Below are positions 50,722-58,500 of a stretch of DNA of 64,000 nt, piece after piece. The stretch is taken from contig USDN01000006.1 of assembly GCA_900553515.1 (NCBI GenBank), forward strand, positions 1-64,000. The letters are read 5' to 3'. Below the pieces are notes generated by a model. It was not told the DNA's origin. It made no database searches and saw only the letters and a list, made by a program, of their open reading frames with translations. Both the position numbers and the translations under genes were made by a program. Within the stretch, counting starts at the first letter, position 1. Every line of letters begins with the position of its first letter. The stretch comes from an uncultured Blautia sp. GTDB taxonomy: Bacteria > Bacillota > Clostridia > Lachnospirales > Lachnospiraceae.

Positions 50722-50750
50722 TTGATTTTAGAAAATGAATAAGGTAAAAT
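50722..50750 (+). promoter_or_regulatory. Promoter of the LacI-family regulator gene
   Basis: TTGATT (50722-50727), 17-bp spacer, TAAAAT (50745-50750). No GAAAACGNTTTC site lies here, so autoregulation by that motif is not evident. Confidence 0.65.
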
Positions 50751-50777
50751 TTAGTAAAATGCAAAAAGGATGAGTAT

Positions 50778-51797
50778 ATGAAAAACGGAAAGTATGGCAT
50801 TTCAGACGTGGCAGAAATGCTGGGAGTTTCAAAATCAACTGTTTCCCGTGTGATTAACGGTAATGCAGGTGTAGGACCGGAACTGCGCAAAAAAGTTATG
50901 GATTTTGTTGAAGAGATAGGATATCAGCCAAATACCATTGCTCAGAGCTTAAGTAAGGGACATATGAATATTGTTGCATTGATATTGGGAGATATACGAA
51001 ATCCATTTTATGCAGAGCTTACCTTTAGAATCCAGCAGATACTGAATGATAATGGGTACATGGTAATGACTCTTAACAGTGAATATAATATAGAACGGGA
51101 ACTGGAATTTCTGAAGGTTACAGAGCAGTTTAATTTTGCAGGACTGATTCTGATAACTGCTCAGGAAGAAAAAATTGAGGAAAAACTGAATACAATGCAC
51201 ATTCCCAAGGTTCTGGTAAACCGCATTCTTCCCTCATATGCGGGGGATTCAGTGCTGATCGATAACTTTCAGGCGGGATATCAGGCTGTGATGCATCTGA
51301 TTGAATTAGGACACAGACATATTGGATTTATTAAAGGTCCCGGGGTTTCTTCGGCATCCAGTCAGCGCTTTGCGGGATATAAACAGGCGATTCTCAATTA
51401 TGGGCTGCCTTTTGATGAACATTTTGTGATGGAAAGTGATCTGAAGATGGATACAGGAAGAACGCTTGCCGGGGAATTTCTGAATATGGATAAGCGCCCG
51501 ACTGCCATGGTGGTGGTAAATGATATGACGGCGATCGGCCTGATGGACGGATGCAGATCTGCCGGTGTGAGGATTCCGGAGGATCTTTCGATTGTCAGCT
51601 TTGATAATGTTCCGATGGCGGCGATGTATGGAATAGAACTGACAACCATAGACCAGCATGTAGACGAGATGGGCGAAAAAGCCGCGCTGCTGATGCTGAA
51701 ACAGCTGAAAAACAAAAAGACAAAGCCGGAACGCATTATTATGGAGCCAACACTTATTATAAGAAAAACAACATGTAGGTATATAGAGAATGAATGA
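50778..51797 (+). CDS. LacI-family regulator, likely of the acid-catabolism island
   Basis: The 339-residue protein has the LacI helix-turn-helix (GISDVAEMLGVSKSTVSRVIN, residues 4-25), the hinge helix region (NTIAQSLSKG) and a periplasmic-binding-like effector domain (VALILGDIRNPFYAEL onward, with TAMVVVNDMTAIGLMDG). It sits right after the Liv operon terminator. Three LacI-type palindromes in the divergent promoter region of the island make it the natural candidate regulator. The effector is unknown. Confidence 0.9.
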   Translation: MKNGKYGISDVAEMLGVSKSTVSRVINGNAGVGPELRKKVMDFVEEIGYQPNTIAQSLSKGHMNIVALILGDIRNPFYAELTFRIQQILNDNGYMVMTLNSEYNIERELEFLKVTEQFNFAGLILITAQEEKIEEKLNTMHIPKVLVNRILPSYAGDSVLIDNFQAGYQAVMHLIELGHRHIGFIKGPGVSSASSQRFAGYKQAILNYGLPFDEHFVMESDLKMDTGRTLAGEFLNMDKRPTAMVVVNDMTAIGLMDGCRSAGVRIPEDLSIVSFDNVPMAAMYGIELTTIDQHVDEMGEKAALLMLKQLKNKKTKPERIIMEPTLIIRKTTCRYIENE

Positions 51798-51890
51798 CAG
51801 CAAACTTTGGCTTCGGTCAGAAACTGAAAAAAGGTATTAACCAATTGCATTTTTTGTACTTTCGAAAACCGATGGGGAAAATTTAGTAGG

Positions 51891-52958
51891 TTATAATTTC
51901 AATGCCAGATAAAGCACTACGGCATCTCGAAAGCAACGGGGATTGTAGCCGCACCGCTGATGAATCTGGTTCAGCTGGTATTGCAGAGTGTTTTTGTGAA
52001 GGAATGTTTTTTCGCAGGTTTCCTTTAAGGACATGTTGCATTGAAAATATGTTTCCAGAAGCTTTATATCTTTGTCTGAAAGAGAGCCGATGGTCTTGGA
52101 AAGATACGTTCTTTTGTTTTTCTGGTCAGCAGATGAGAGGATCAGCTCCAGCGTAAGGTCTTCAAATTCTCCATAAAAAACACACTTATGACGAAGACTT
52201 TTTAAAACAGTCTCTGATTCTTCGGAGGATTCAGAAATCCGAAGCAGAGGAACGGCAGAGCCCACTGCTGCCAGTATAGAACCATTGGCGTTTTCTGTAA
52301 AAGTTTTTAAAATATGTTTTCTGGATATAAAAACAGAATGCTCCAGCACAGCCAGATACTGGTTGGGATACATAAAGGAATGAAGAGAAATATCCAGTTT
52401 TTGAAAGATCTGATGGATGTCAGATTCTGTGGAGTATCCGGGCTTACTGCTGACATCCAGACGGATCAGATGGTAAAGACTGTTTTCTTTTAAGTTCCAT
52501 CGGGAAAGATTTTCAGCCAGATAGTCCGGATGAATGTATTCCTGCTCAATCAGACTCTTTAAAATATAGTTTTTTTTCGCTTCCTCTGTTCGATTAAAAG
52601 CATCCAGTTCTTTTTCGCGGATCAGCAGATGAGTGATTTTTTCGGCCAGATGCGCATATTTCCGGACTTCGTCCGGGTTGCCGGTAATTCCAATTACTGC
52701 AATTATTTCATGATTATGATAAATGGGAAGATTGACGCCCTTCTGGGTTCCGGTAAAACGATTGTTTTCTGTAACCTCAATTGTTTTGCCACTGACTGCA
52801 GCCTGTCTTGCGATTTCATGAAAACAGCCGATCCGATTTTGATCTGTACTGGCAAAGATTCTTCCGGAACATTCTATGAAATTTACATTTTGTCCGCAGA
52901 GGTCTTTGACAGTGTCTACGATTTGCTGGGCAAGAGCTTTATTTATATAAGGATTCAT
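51891..52958 (-). CDS. CdaR-family sugar diacid regulator
   Basis: The 355-residue protein has an N-terminal sugar-diacid recognition domain (about 5-135, with ALAQQIVDTVKDLCGQNVNFI and GVNLPIYHNHEIIAVIGITG) and a C-terminal PucR/CdaR helix-turn-helix (about 295-355, MSLKETCEKTFLHKNTLQYQ). CdaR proteins activate glycerate, glucarate and galactarate genes. The glycerate kinase gene lies immediately upstream on the same strand, which supports that link. It has its own extended -10 promoter. Confidence 0.92.
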   Translation of the reverse strand: MNPYINKALAQQIVDTVKDLCGQNVNFIECSGRIFASTDQNRIGCFHEIARQAAVSGKTIEVTENNRFTGTQKGVNLPIYHNHEIIAVIGITGNPDEVRKYAHLAEKITHLLIREKELDAFNRTEEAKKNYILKSLIEQEYIHPDYLAENLSRWNLKENSLYHLIRLDVSSKPGYSTESDIHQIFQKLDISLHSFMYPNQYLAVLEHSVFISRKHILKTFTENANGSILAAVGSAVPLLRISESSEESETVLKSLRHKCVFYGEFEDLTLELILSSADQKNKRTYLSKTIGSLSDKDIKLLETYFQCNMSLKETCEKTFLHKNTLQYQLNQIHQRCGYNPRCFRDAVVLYLALKL

Positions 52959-52989
52959 GATTCCTCCTGTAATCTGTAATATTTCTTCT

Positions 52990-52998
52990 ATTATATCA
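52990..52998 (-). promoter_or_regulatory. Extended -10 promoter of cdaR-like gene
   Basis: Minus strand TGATATAAT, a perfect extended -10, about 30 bp before the ATG. The -35 is poor, which fits an activated promoter. Confidence 0.6.
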
Positions 52999-53016
52999 TG
53001 TTACAGGCACAGAAAG

Positions 53017-53048
53017 AAATCCCCCAAAGGAAATCTTTAGGGGATTTT
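53017..53048 (-). terminator. Terminator of the glycerate kinase gene
   Basis: AAATCCCC (53017-53024) and GGGGATTT (53040-53047) with inner AAAG/CTTT. On the minus strand CTTTCT follows. Confidence 0.75.
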
Positions 53049-53054
53049 TGCTGT

Positions 53055-54176
53055 TCAGAAAAGCCGGAAAACCTGTTCTGCACAGGCTGTCATATTAGAT
53101 CTGGCAGTCTGGGGATCCATGGCTTCCTCAAGAGTTGATATTCCTCTGATAATAGGAAAGAAAGCATCAATGCCGGCATTATTGCAGGCGTTGGCTTCTT
53201 TTGTCACACTTCCTGCAAAAGCGATAGTTCTGGCACCATATTTTTTTCCAAGCCGTGCAACGCCTACAGGAGCTTTTCCCATGGCGGTCTGGTGATCTAA
53301 CCGTCCTTCTCCGGTTACTACAATATCGGCATTTCTGATTTCATTTTCAAGATGTATGGCATCCAGAAGGAGCTGTACGCCGGGGGTGAGAACTCCATTC
53401 AGGTAACTTAAAAATGCGAACCCAAGACCTCCGGCAGCGCCAGCCCCTTCTGCAAGAGAGTGATCCATCCCAATGGCATCAGCGGTGACGGCGGCATAGT
53501 TAGCCATACCTGCGTCAAGTAAGGGAGCCATTTCCGGAGTAACCCCTTTCTGAGGACCGTAAATGTAGGTGGCGCCATTAGGACCACATAGAGGATTGGT
53601 CACATCGCAGGCAATCTGGAAATGACACTGAGAGAGAAGCTCCATTTTGTCTGACATTTTTACAGAGGATATTTTCTCCAGTGCCTGTCCTCCATCTCCG
53701 GCATCTTCCCCGTTTTTATCCAGAAAAGAAAAACCAAGGGCTTTCAGCATACCGATACCACCATCATTTGTGGCGCTTCCGCCAATGCCAATGATAAAAT
53801 TGCGGATTCCGCTGTTAATGGCGTGAAGAATCATTTCACCCACTCCGTATGTAGTGGCTTCCTGAGGGGTGGAGTGATCTGATAACGTGATTCCGGCAGC
53901 AGAGGCCATTTCCATAACAGCTGTGTTGGTTGTTTCCAGATAACCGTAATATGCTCTGACCGGATCGCCCATAGGACCGGTGACAGTCAGATCAATCCGT
54001 TTTCCGTTCATTCCTTCGATCAGGGCATCGGTAGTTCCTTCTCCGCCGTCTGCCAGCGGTTTTACAATGACGCTGGCTTCAGGATGAGCTGCAAGTATAC
54101 CAGCCTTTACTGCCATACCGGCTTCCATGGAAGTTATACTACCTTTAAAAGAATCTACTGCTACAACAACTTTCAT
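53055..54176 (-). CDS. Glycerate kinase (type 1)
   Basis: The start at 54176 (MKVVVAVDSFKGS) has GGAGG 7 bp upstream. The 373-residue protein matches the GarK/GlxK family. It has the N-terminal VVAVDSFKGSITSMEA, PLADGGEGTTDAL, GIGGSATNDGGIGMLKALG and GEGRLDHQTAMGKAPVGVA. It phosphorylates D-glycerate, usually to 2-phosphoglycerate in this class. The adjacent CdaR regulator fits a glycerate or sugar-diacid response. No aldolase or tartronate semialdehyde reductase gene is nearby, so glycerate itself may be the entering substrate. Confidence 0.94.
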   Translation of the reverse strand: MKVVVAVDSFKGSITSMEAGMAVKAGILAAHPEASVIVKPLADGGEGTTDALIEGMNGKRIDLTVTGPMGDPVRAYYGYLETTNTAVMEMASAAGITLSDHSTPQEATTYGVGEMILHAINSGIRNFIIGIGGSATNDGGIGMLKALGFSFLDKNGEDAGDGGQALEKISSVKMSDKMELLSQCHFQIACDVTNPLCGPNGATYIYGPQKGVTPEMAPLLDAGMANYAAVTADAIGMDHSLAEGAGAAGGLGFAFLSYLNGVLTPGVQLLLDAIHLENEIRNADIVVTGEGRLDHQTAMGKAPVGVARLGKKYGARTIAFAGSVTKEANACNNAGIDAFFPIIRGISTLEEAMDPQTARSNMTACAEQVFRLF

Positions 54177-54290
54177 AAACAAACCTCCTGCTAAAAAAAT
54201 TAAGATCTCATCTATACCTGTATTTTATCACGGGAAAAACGGGCATGATATGTTGTACAGGACAAAATATATAATAAATTTTAAGTTTTT

Positions 54291-54306
54291 TTGGTATAGA
54301 TACCAA
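54291..54306 (+). promoter_or_regulatory. Palindrome at the ArsC/Spx-family gene promoter
   Basis: TTGGTATAGATACCAA has perfect 7-bp arms around AG. It ends 4 bp before the -35 of the following promoter, a typical activator position. No regulator is assigned. Confidence 0.5.
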
Positions 54307-54310
54307 GTTC

Positions 54311-54340
54311 TTGGATTATGGGAAGAAATTGTGCTATAAT
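54311..54340 (+). promoter_or_regulatory. Promoter of the ArsC/Spx-family gene
   Basis: TTGGAT (54311-54316), 18-bp spacer, perfect TATAAT (54335-54340). Confidence 0.7.
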
Positions 54341-54393
54341 GGCAGAAAATAAGCCGGAATGCAGAAGTGTTCCCGGAAAAAAGGAGGACAACA

Positions 54394-54744
54394 ATGAAAG
54401 TTCTTGTTTACAGAAAATGCAGTACCTGTCAGAAGGCCTTGAAATGGCTGGAAGCTCATGAAATTGTTTTTGAGGAACGGGCTATAGTAGATGAAAATCC
54501 CTCTTATGAAGAATTGAAAGAATGGTATGAAAAAAGCGGGCTGCCTTTGAAAAGATTTTTTAATACCAGTGGAAATCTATATAAACAGATGAATCTGAAA
54601 GATAAATTAAAGGACATGTCTGAAGAGGAGCAGCTGAAACTTCTTGCCGCGGACGGAATGCTTGTAAAACGTCCGCTTGTTGTGGCTGAGGAATTTGTTC
54701 TGACAGGCTTCAAAGAAAAAGAATGGGAAGAAAAAATGCTCTGA
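54394..54744 (+). CDS. ArsC/Spx/MgsR-family thioredoxin-fold protein
   Basis: The start at 54394 follows AAGGAGG. The 116-residue protein has the CxxC redox site near the N-terminus (YRKCSTCQKA), then NPSYEELKEW, a central FFNTSGNLYK and the family motif KRPLVV. This is the ArsC-like family, which includes arsenate reductase, YffB, Spx and MgsR. Without the Spx RNA-polymerase-binding features being clear, it is best called an ArsC-family reductase-like protein. It is not in an ars operon. Confidence 0.87.
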   Translation: MKVLVYRKCSTCQKALKWLEAHEIVFEERAIVDENPSYEELKEWYEKSGLPLKRFFNTSGNLYKQMNLKDKLKDMSEEEQLKLLAADGMLVKRPLVVAEEFVLTGFKEKEWEEKML

Positions 54745-54788
54745 GTTTAATACTTTAATATTGTACCGTAAAAAATACTTCTGGAATA

Positions 54789-54817
54789 TTGTATTTTTCC
54801 GCAGGATTGTGTATGAT
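54789..54817 (+). promoter_or_regulatory. Citrate synthase promoter
   Basis: TTGTAT (54789-54794), 17-bp spacer, TATGAT (54812-54817). Confidence 0.65.
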
Positions 54818-54866
54818 AGTAGACAATCATAATAGATCTGAGGGAAAGAGAAACGGAGGGATACAT

Positions 54867-56360
54867 ATGTCAGATCATGAAATGATCAACCTGGATGAAA
54901 TGGGAAGTATGAAGATGAGTATGGAGGCGCTTCAGGAAGAGCTTTTGAATAATCATCGTATTGATCCCAATCTTTATATTGAATATGACGTAAAACGAGG
55001 TCTCAGGGATTCAGCCGGCAAGGGTGTGCTTACAGGGCTGACGGAAATTTCTGATGTCACGGCGTATGATCTGATCAACGGAAGAAAAATTCCGGCAGAA
55101 GGAAGACTGTATTACCAGGGATACAATATTTATGATCTGGTAGCAGGAATGGAAGGGCGTAAGTTTGGCTTTGAGGAAACGATCTTTCTGCTGCTTTTCG
55201 GGCGCTTGCCGTCAGAGAAGGATATGGAGATGTTTAAGGGTGTGATGGCAAACTTTGAATCTCTGTCCGGCCGTTTTGTCCGGGATGTTGTTATGAAGGC
55301 ATCTAATGCGGATATTATGAATTCCATGCAGAGATGTATCCTTACACTTTATACTTATGATTCCAGACCGGAGGATACTTCAGCAGAAAATGTTTTGCGC
55401 CAGTGTATAGAATTAATTGCGAAGCTGCCGCTGATCGCTGTTTATTCTTATCATTCTTACCGTCATTTCCGGAAGGATGAGACACTTTTTATCCGAAATC
55501 CACAGAAAGGGCTTTCCCTGGCAGAGAATATTCTTCTGATGCTCCGTCCGGACAGTGTTTATACAGAACTGGAGGCGAAGGTTCTGGATATTGCCCTGAT
55601 CCTTCATGCAGAGCATGGAGGCGGAAACAATTCCACCTTTACAACTCACGTGGTAACGTCATCGGGAACAGATACATATTCCTCTGTGGCTGCGTCTATT
55701 GGATCTCTGAAAGGACCACGGCATGGCGGCGCTAATTTGAAGGTGCAGGATATGTTTGAGGATATCAAAGCCCATGTAAAGAACTGGTCAGACGAGGCAG
55801 AAGTGGAGGCATATCTCCGTAAGATCCTAAATAAAGAAGCTTTTGACCGTTCCGGTCTGATCTATGGTATGGGTCATGCAGTTTATACTTTGTCAGATCC
55901 CCGTGAAGTGATTCTGAAAAAATTTGCACGGGAACTGGCAGAAGAAAAAGGTATGATGGAAGAGTTTGCTCTCTATGAGCTGGTAGAAAGACTTGCTGGC
56001 CGCCTTGTAATGGAACAGCGTCGTCTTTTCAAAAATGTCTGTGCAAATGTGGATTTCTACAGCGGATTTGTTTACACGATGCTTGGAATCCCGAAAGAAC
56101 TATTCACACCGATTTTTGCCATTGCACGTATTCCGGGCTGGAGTGCCCATCGTCTGGAGGAAATCCTGAATGCGAATAAGATTATCCGTCCGGCTTATAA
56201 ATATGTAGGAAAACATGCTGATTTCATTCCGATGCCAAAGAGAGATACAGGTGTCGATACAGTAGAGGCGCTGGAGGAACAGACAGTTTTGCAAGAGCCG
56301 GTTAAAGATACATCCGGATCGGAGATCCAGGCGGATGCAGAATCATCTTCCAAAGAATGA
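54867..56360 (+). CDS. gltA: Citrate/2-methylcitrate synthase
   Basis: The start at 54867 (MSDHEMINLDEM) follows GGAGGG; upstream codons fall in the promoter. The 497-residue protein is a citrate synthase with KGVLTGLTEISDVTAYD, YQGYNIYDLVAG, the substrate histidine region LHAEHGGGNNSTF, the LKGPRHGGAN segment and GMGHAVYTLSDPRE with the second histidine. The Ser/Glu-rich C-terminal tail (about 465-497) is longer than in typical enzymes. It makes citrate from oxaloacetate and acetyl-CoA, probably for glutamate synthesis in an anaerobe. Acceptance of propionyl-CoA cannot be excluded. It is monocistronic. Confidence 0.93.
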   Translation: MSDHEMINLDEMGSMKMSMEALQEELLNNHRIDPNLYIEYDVKRGLRDSAGKGVLTGLTEISDVTAYDLINGRKIPAEGRLYYQGYNIYDLVAGMEGRKFGFEETIFLLLFGRLPSEKDMEMFKGVMANFESLSGRFVRDVVMKASNADIMNSMQRCILTLYTYDSRPEDTSAENVLRQCIELIAKLPLIAVYSYHSYRHFRKDETLFIRNPQKGLSLAENILLMLRPDSVYTELEAKVLDIALILHAEHGGGNNSTFTTHVVTSSGTDTYSSVAASIGSLKGPRHGGANLKVQDMFEDIKAHVKNWSDEAEVEAYLRKILNKEAFDRSGLIYGMGHAVYTLSDPREVILKKFARELAEEKGMMEEFALYELVERLAGRLVMEQRRLFKNVCANVDFYSGFVYTMLGIPKELFTPIFAIARIPGWSAHRLEEILNANKIIRPAYKYVGKHADFIPMPKRDTGVDTVEALEEQTVLQEPVKDTSGSEIQADAESSSKE

Positions 56361-56366
56361 TTGGCA

Positions 56367-56395
56367 TTGCGGATCCGTTAGAGTTCTGTTATACT
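56367..56395 (+). promoter_or_regulatory. mntP promoter
   Basis: TTGCGG (56367-56372), 17-bp spacer, TATACT (56390-56395). The riboswitch begins about 9 bp downstream. Confidence 0.75.
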
Positions 56396-56403
56396 GATTA
56401 AAA

Positions 56404-56549
56404 ATAAGGGAGTAGTCAGTATCATTGAAAGATCTTTGAAGAAAACTTCGGATATAAGATGATATGGTGAGGTCAACATTCTGGAGTACATCCTGGCTTC
56501 ACCTGAAATGACGAGACTTATCTGCGCTATGCGGAAAGTCTCGTTTTTT
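56404..56549 (+). promoter_or_regulatory. yybP-ykoY manganese riboswitch with transcription-terminator platform
   Basis: The aptamer shows the family's conserved elements: AAGGGAGTAG at the 5' side, GGTCAACATTCTGG in the middle, and TGACGAGACTTAT closing P1, where ATAAG (56404-56408) pairs with CTTAT (56517-56521). P2 is formed by ATCAT/ATGAT. The 3' strand of P1 is also the 5' arm of a terminator: ACGAGACTT (56511-56519) with AAGTCTCGT (56536-56544), then TTTTTT. Mn binding should stabilise P1 and prevent the terminator, switching mntP on. This matches the known role of this riboswitch upstream of Mn exporters. Confidence 0.88.
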
Positions 56550-56624
56550 ATTTACAGGAAAGCGGTACATTCTGTACGAACTTTTCTGGTGAATAAAAAA
56601 CGCTCCGTGAGGATGCGGCCAGAT
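56550..56624 (+). repeat. Dispersed repeat family A, full copy 2
   Basis: ATTTACAGGAAAGCGGTACA and CTTTTCTGGTGAATA form a degenerate hairpin. The conserved tail AAAAACGCTCCGTGAGGATG then CGGCCAGA matches the 19290 element with one change in the core. It sits between the riboswitch terminator and the mntP ribosome binding site. Confidence 0.72.
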
Positions 56625-56668
56625 GCATATGCAGGCATCTGTAAAGAGATACTACAGGAGGAAAAGAA

Positions 56669-57226
56669 ATGGGATTATGGGAATTGTTTGTGATTGCAGT
56701 TGGTTTGTCGATGGATGCCTTTTCTGTGGCAGTCTGCAAGGGGCTTTCTGTCTGTCAGATAAAGAAAAAACAGGTAGTGACAGTTGGGATGTATTTTGGG
56801 ATTTTTCAGGGAGTGATGCCTTTGATCGGATATCTTCTTGGAACCGGATTTCAGGAGACGATCCAGAGTATCGACCACTGGATCGCTTTTATCCTTTTGT
56901 CCCTGATCGGTATTAACATGATCCGTGAATCAAGAGGAGAAGCAGAAAGTCTGGATGCCCGTTTTGACTTTAAGGCTATGCTTCCCCTGGCTGTTGCGAC
57001 CAGTATTGATGCACTGGCAGTAGGTGTGACCTTTGCTTTCCTTAAGGTGGATATTATACCGGCAGTATGTTTTATCGGAATTGTAACCTTTGTGCTTTCC
57101 TGTATCGGAGTTTTTATAGGAAATCGTTTTGGCTGCAAATATAAGTCAAAAGCAGAACTTGCAGGTGGAATCGTATTGATCGTTATGGGGATAAAAATTT
57201 TGCTGGAACATACGATTCTGGCATAA
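56669..57226 (+). CDS. mntP: Manganese efflux pump MntP
   Basis: The 185-residue protein has six predicted membrane helices and MntP family residues: [17 protein letters not shown] in helix 1, [16 protein letters not shown] in helix 2 and a matching [14 protein letters not shown] in helix 4 (internal duplication, each with a conserved Asp). It exports Mn2+. The yybP-ykoY riboswitch upstream strongly supports the assignment. The RBS is AGGAGG. The gene is monocistronic. Confidence 0.95.
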   Translation: MGLWELFVIAVGLSMDAFSVAVCKGLSVCQIKKKQVVTVGMYFGIFQGVMPLIGYLLGTGFQETIQSIDHWIAFILLSLIGINMIRESRGEAESLDARFDFKAMLPLAVATSIDALAVGVTFAFLKVDIIPAVCFIGIVTFVLSCIGVFIGNRFGCKYKSKAELAGGIVLIVMGIKILLEHTILA

Positions 57227-57278
57227 GATTACAGGCACAGCTGACAGGCGGTATATAGAAAACCAGATCCGTATCAGA

Positions 57279-57307
57279 TTGCATAAACAGGAGGAAACTG
57301 CTATACT
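57279..57307 (+). promoter_or_regulatory. Promoter of the first LacI gene of the fucoside locus
   Basis: TTGCAT (57279-57284), 17-bp spacer, TATACT (57302-57307). Confidence 0.75.
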
Positions 57308-57367
57308 GAATGTAAATATTTTTCATTAAAAATACGTGTAGTGTAAAAGATGACTGAGGGACAGGGT

Positions 57368-58426
57368 ATGAAGAAAGAAAATGGAGGAGCCACCATTAAA
57401 GATGTTGCCAGGGAAACAAATCTGGCTATTTCCACCATATCCAAATATATGAATGGGGGCAAAGTAAGGAAAAAAAATCAGGAGCTTATTGAAGCAGCTG
57501 TCCGTAAGCTGCATTATTTCCCGAATAATACAGCACGATGGCTTAGAACCAGCCGGTCTTACAGGATCGGAGTTGTTTCAGGTATTGTCAACAGTCCCCA
57601 TACCTCTTCTATTCTGAATGAGATTGAAAAATATCTCCGTGATCAGGGATATTCCGTATCATTTTTCAGCTTTGACATAAATCTGGCTGATAAAAATCTT
57701 GATAAAACAAAGGGTTATATAAGATATATGATAGAAAATGGCGTAGACGGAATGCTTCTTACGATTCCTGGAAATTGTAACGGTAATCTGCAGCTTCCGG
57801 AAGATCTGGAGATACCGGTAGTTACCATTGAGGAAAACAGCGGCGTGATCCAGGGAGATTGTGTGCAGACAAGCTGTACGGTGGGGGCTTATGAGATGAC
57901 AGAGCACCTGATCAATAACGGCCATCGGAAGATTGCTGTTATTGAGGGAAGAAAAAATTCTCTTACAGCGGAAGAACGTATGAAAGGGTATTACAGAGCC
58001 ATGGAGGATTATGGAGTAACTGTACGGCCGGAGTATGTAGTTCGGGGAGAATATAAGTACCAGGGTGGATATAGGGGGATACATGAATTATGGAAGCTGA
58101 AAGACCGGCCCACGGCTGTTTTTTCTACAAATTATGATATGAGCATGGGAGCAATGGAAGCTGTCTATGATCTGGGAATAAGGATTCCGGAGGAACTGTC
58201 GATGGTAGTTTTTGATGATTTTGAACTATCTGTGATGGTAAGGCCAAAGCTTACTTCTGTTCGCCAGCCGCTGGTAGAGATAGCGGATGCTGCCTGTCAG
58301 CTTTTGATACGAAGAATAAACGGGGATTACAGTGACTATCCGAGAAGAATCCGGCTGAATCCTTTTTGTGTCTATCGGGATTCGGTATGTGATTTGAACA
58401 AAAAAGAAAAAAATTCGGAAGAATAA
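57368..58426 (+). CDS. LacI-family regulator A of the fucoside locus
   Basis: The start at 57368 (MKKENGGATIKDVARE) fits GAGGGACAGGG upstream better than 57350. The 352-residue protein has the LacI helix-turn-helix (ATIKDVARETNLAISTISKY) and an effector domain (YRIGVVSGIVNSPHTSSILN through PTAVFSTNYDMSMGAMEAV). It is convergent with a paralogous LacI gene and lies 1.4 kb from the ABC operon promoter. The C-terminus NKKEKNSEE is basic/acidic mixed. The target and effector are unknown; a sugar of the adjacent operon is the first candidate. Confidence 0.9.
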   Translation: MKKENGGATIKDVARETNLAISTISKYMNGGKVRKKNQELIEAAVRKLHYFPNNTARWLRTSRSYRIGVVSGIVNSPHTSSILNEIEKYLRDQGYSVSFFSFDINLADKNLDKTKGYIRYMIENGVDGMLLTIPGNCNGNLQLPEDLEIPVVTIEENSGVIQGDCVQTSCTVGAYEMTEHLINNGHRKIAVIEGRKNSLTAEERMKGYYRAMEDYGVTVRPEYVVRGEYKYQGGYRGIHELWKLKDRPTAVFSTNYDMSMGAMEAVYDLGIRIPEELSMVVFDDFELSVMVRPKLTSVRQPLVEIADAACQLLIRRINGDYSDYPRRIRLNPFCVYRDSVCDLNKKEKNSEE

Positions 58427-58434
58427 AAAGGTAG

Positions 58435-58474
58435 AAATGGGATTGCTGTTCTGTTGGACAGCGATCCCATTTTT
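58435..58474. terminator. Bidirectional terminator between the two LacI genes
   Basis: AAATGGGATTGCTGT (58435-58449) pairs with ACAGCGATCCCATTT (58458-58472) with one wobble, then T residues on both sides. Confidence 0.88.
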
Positions 58475-58500
58475 ACACAGCAGAGATATTTTTCGGATGT

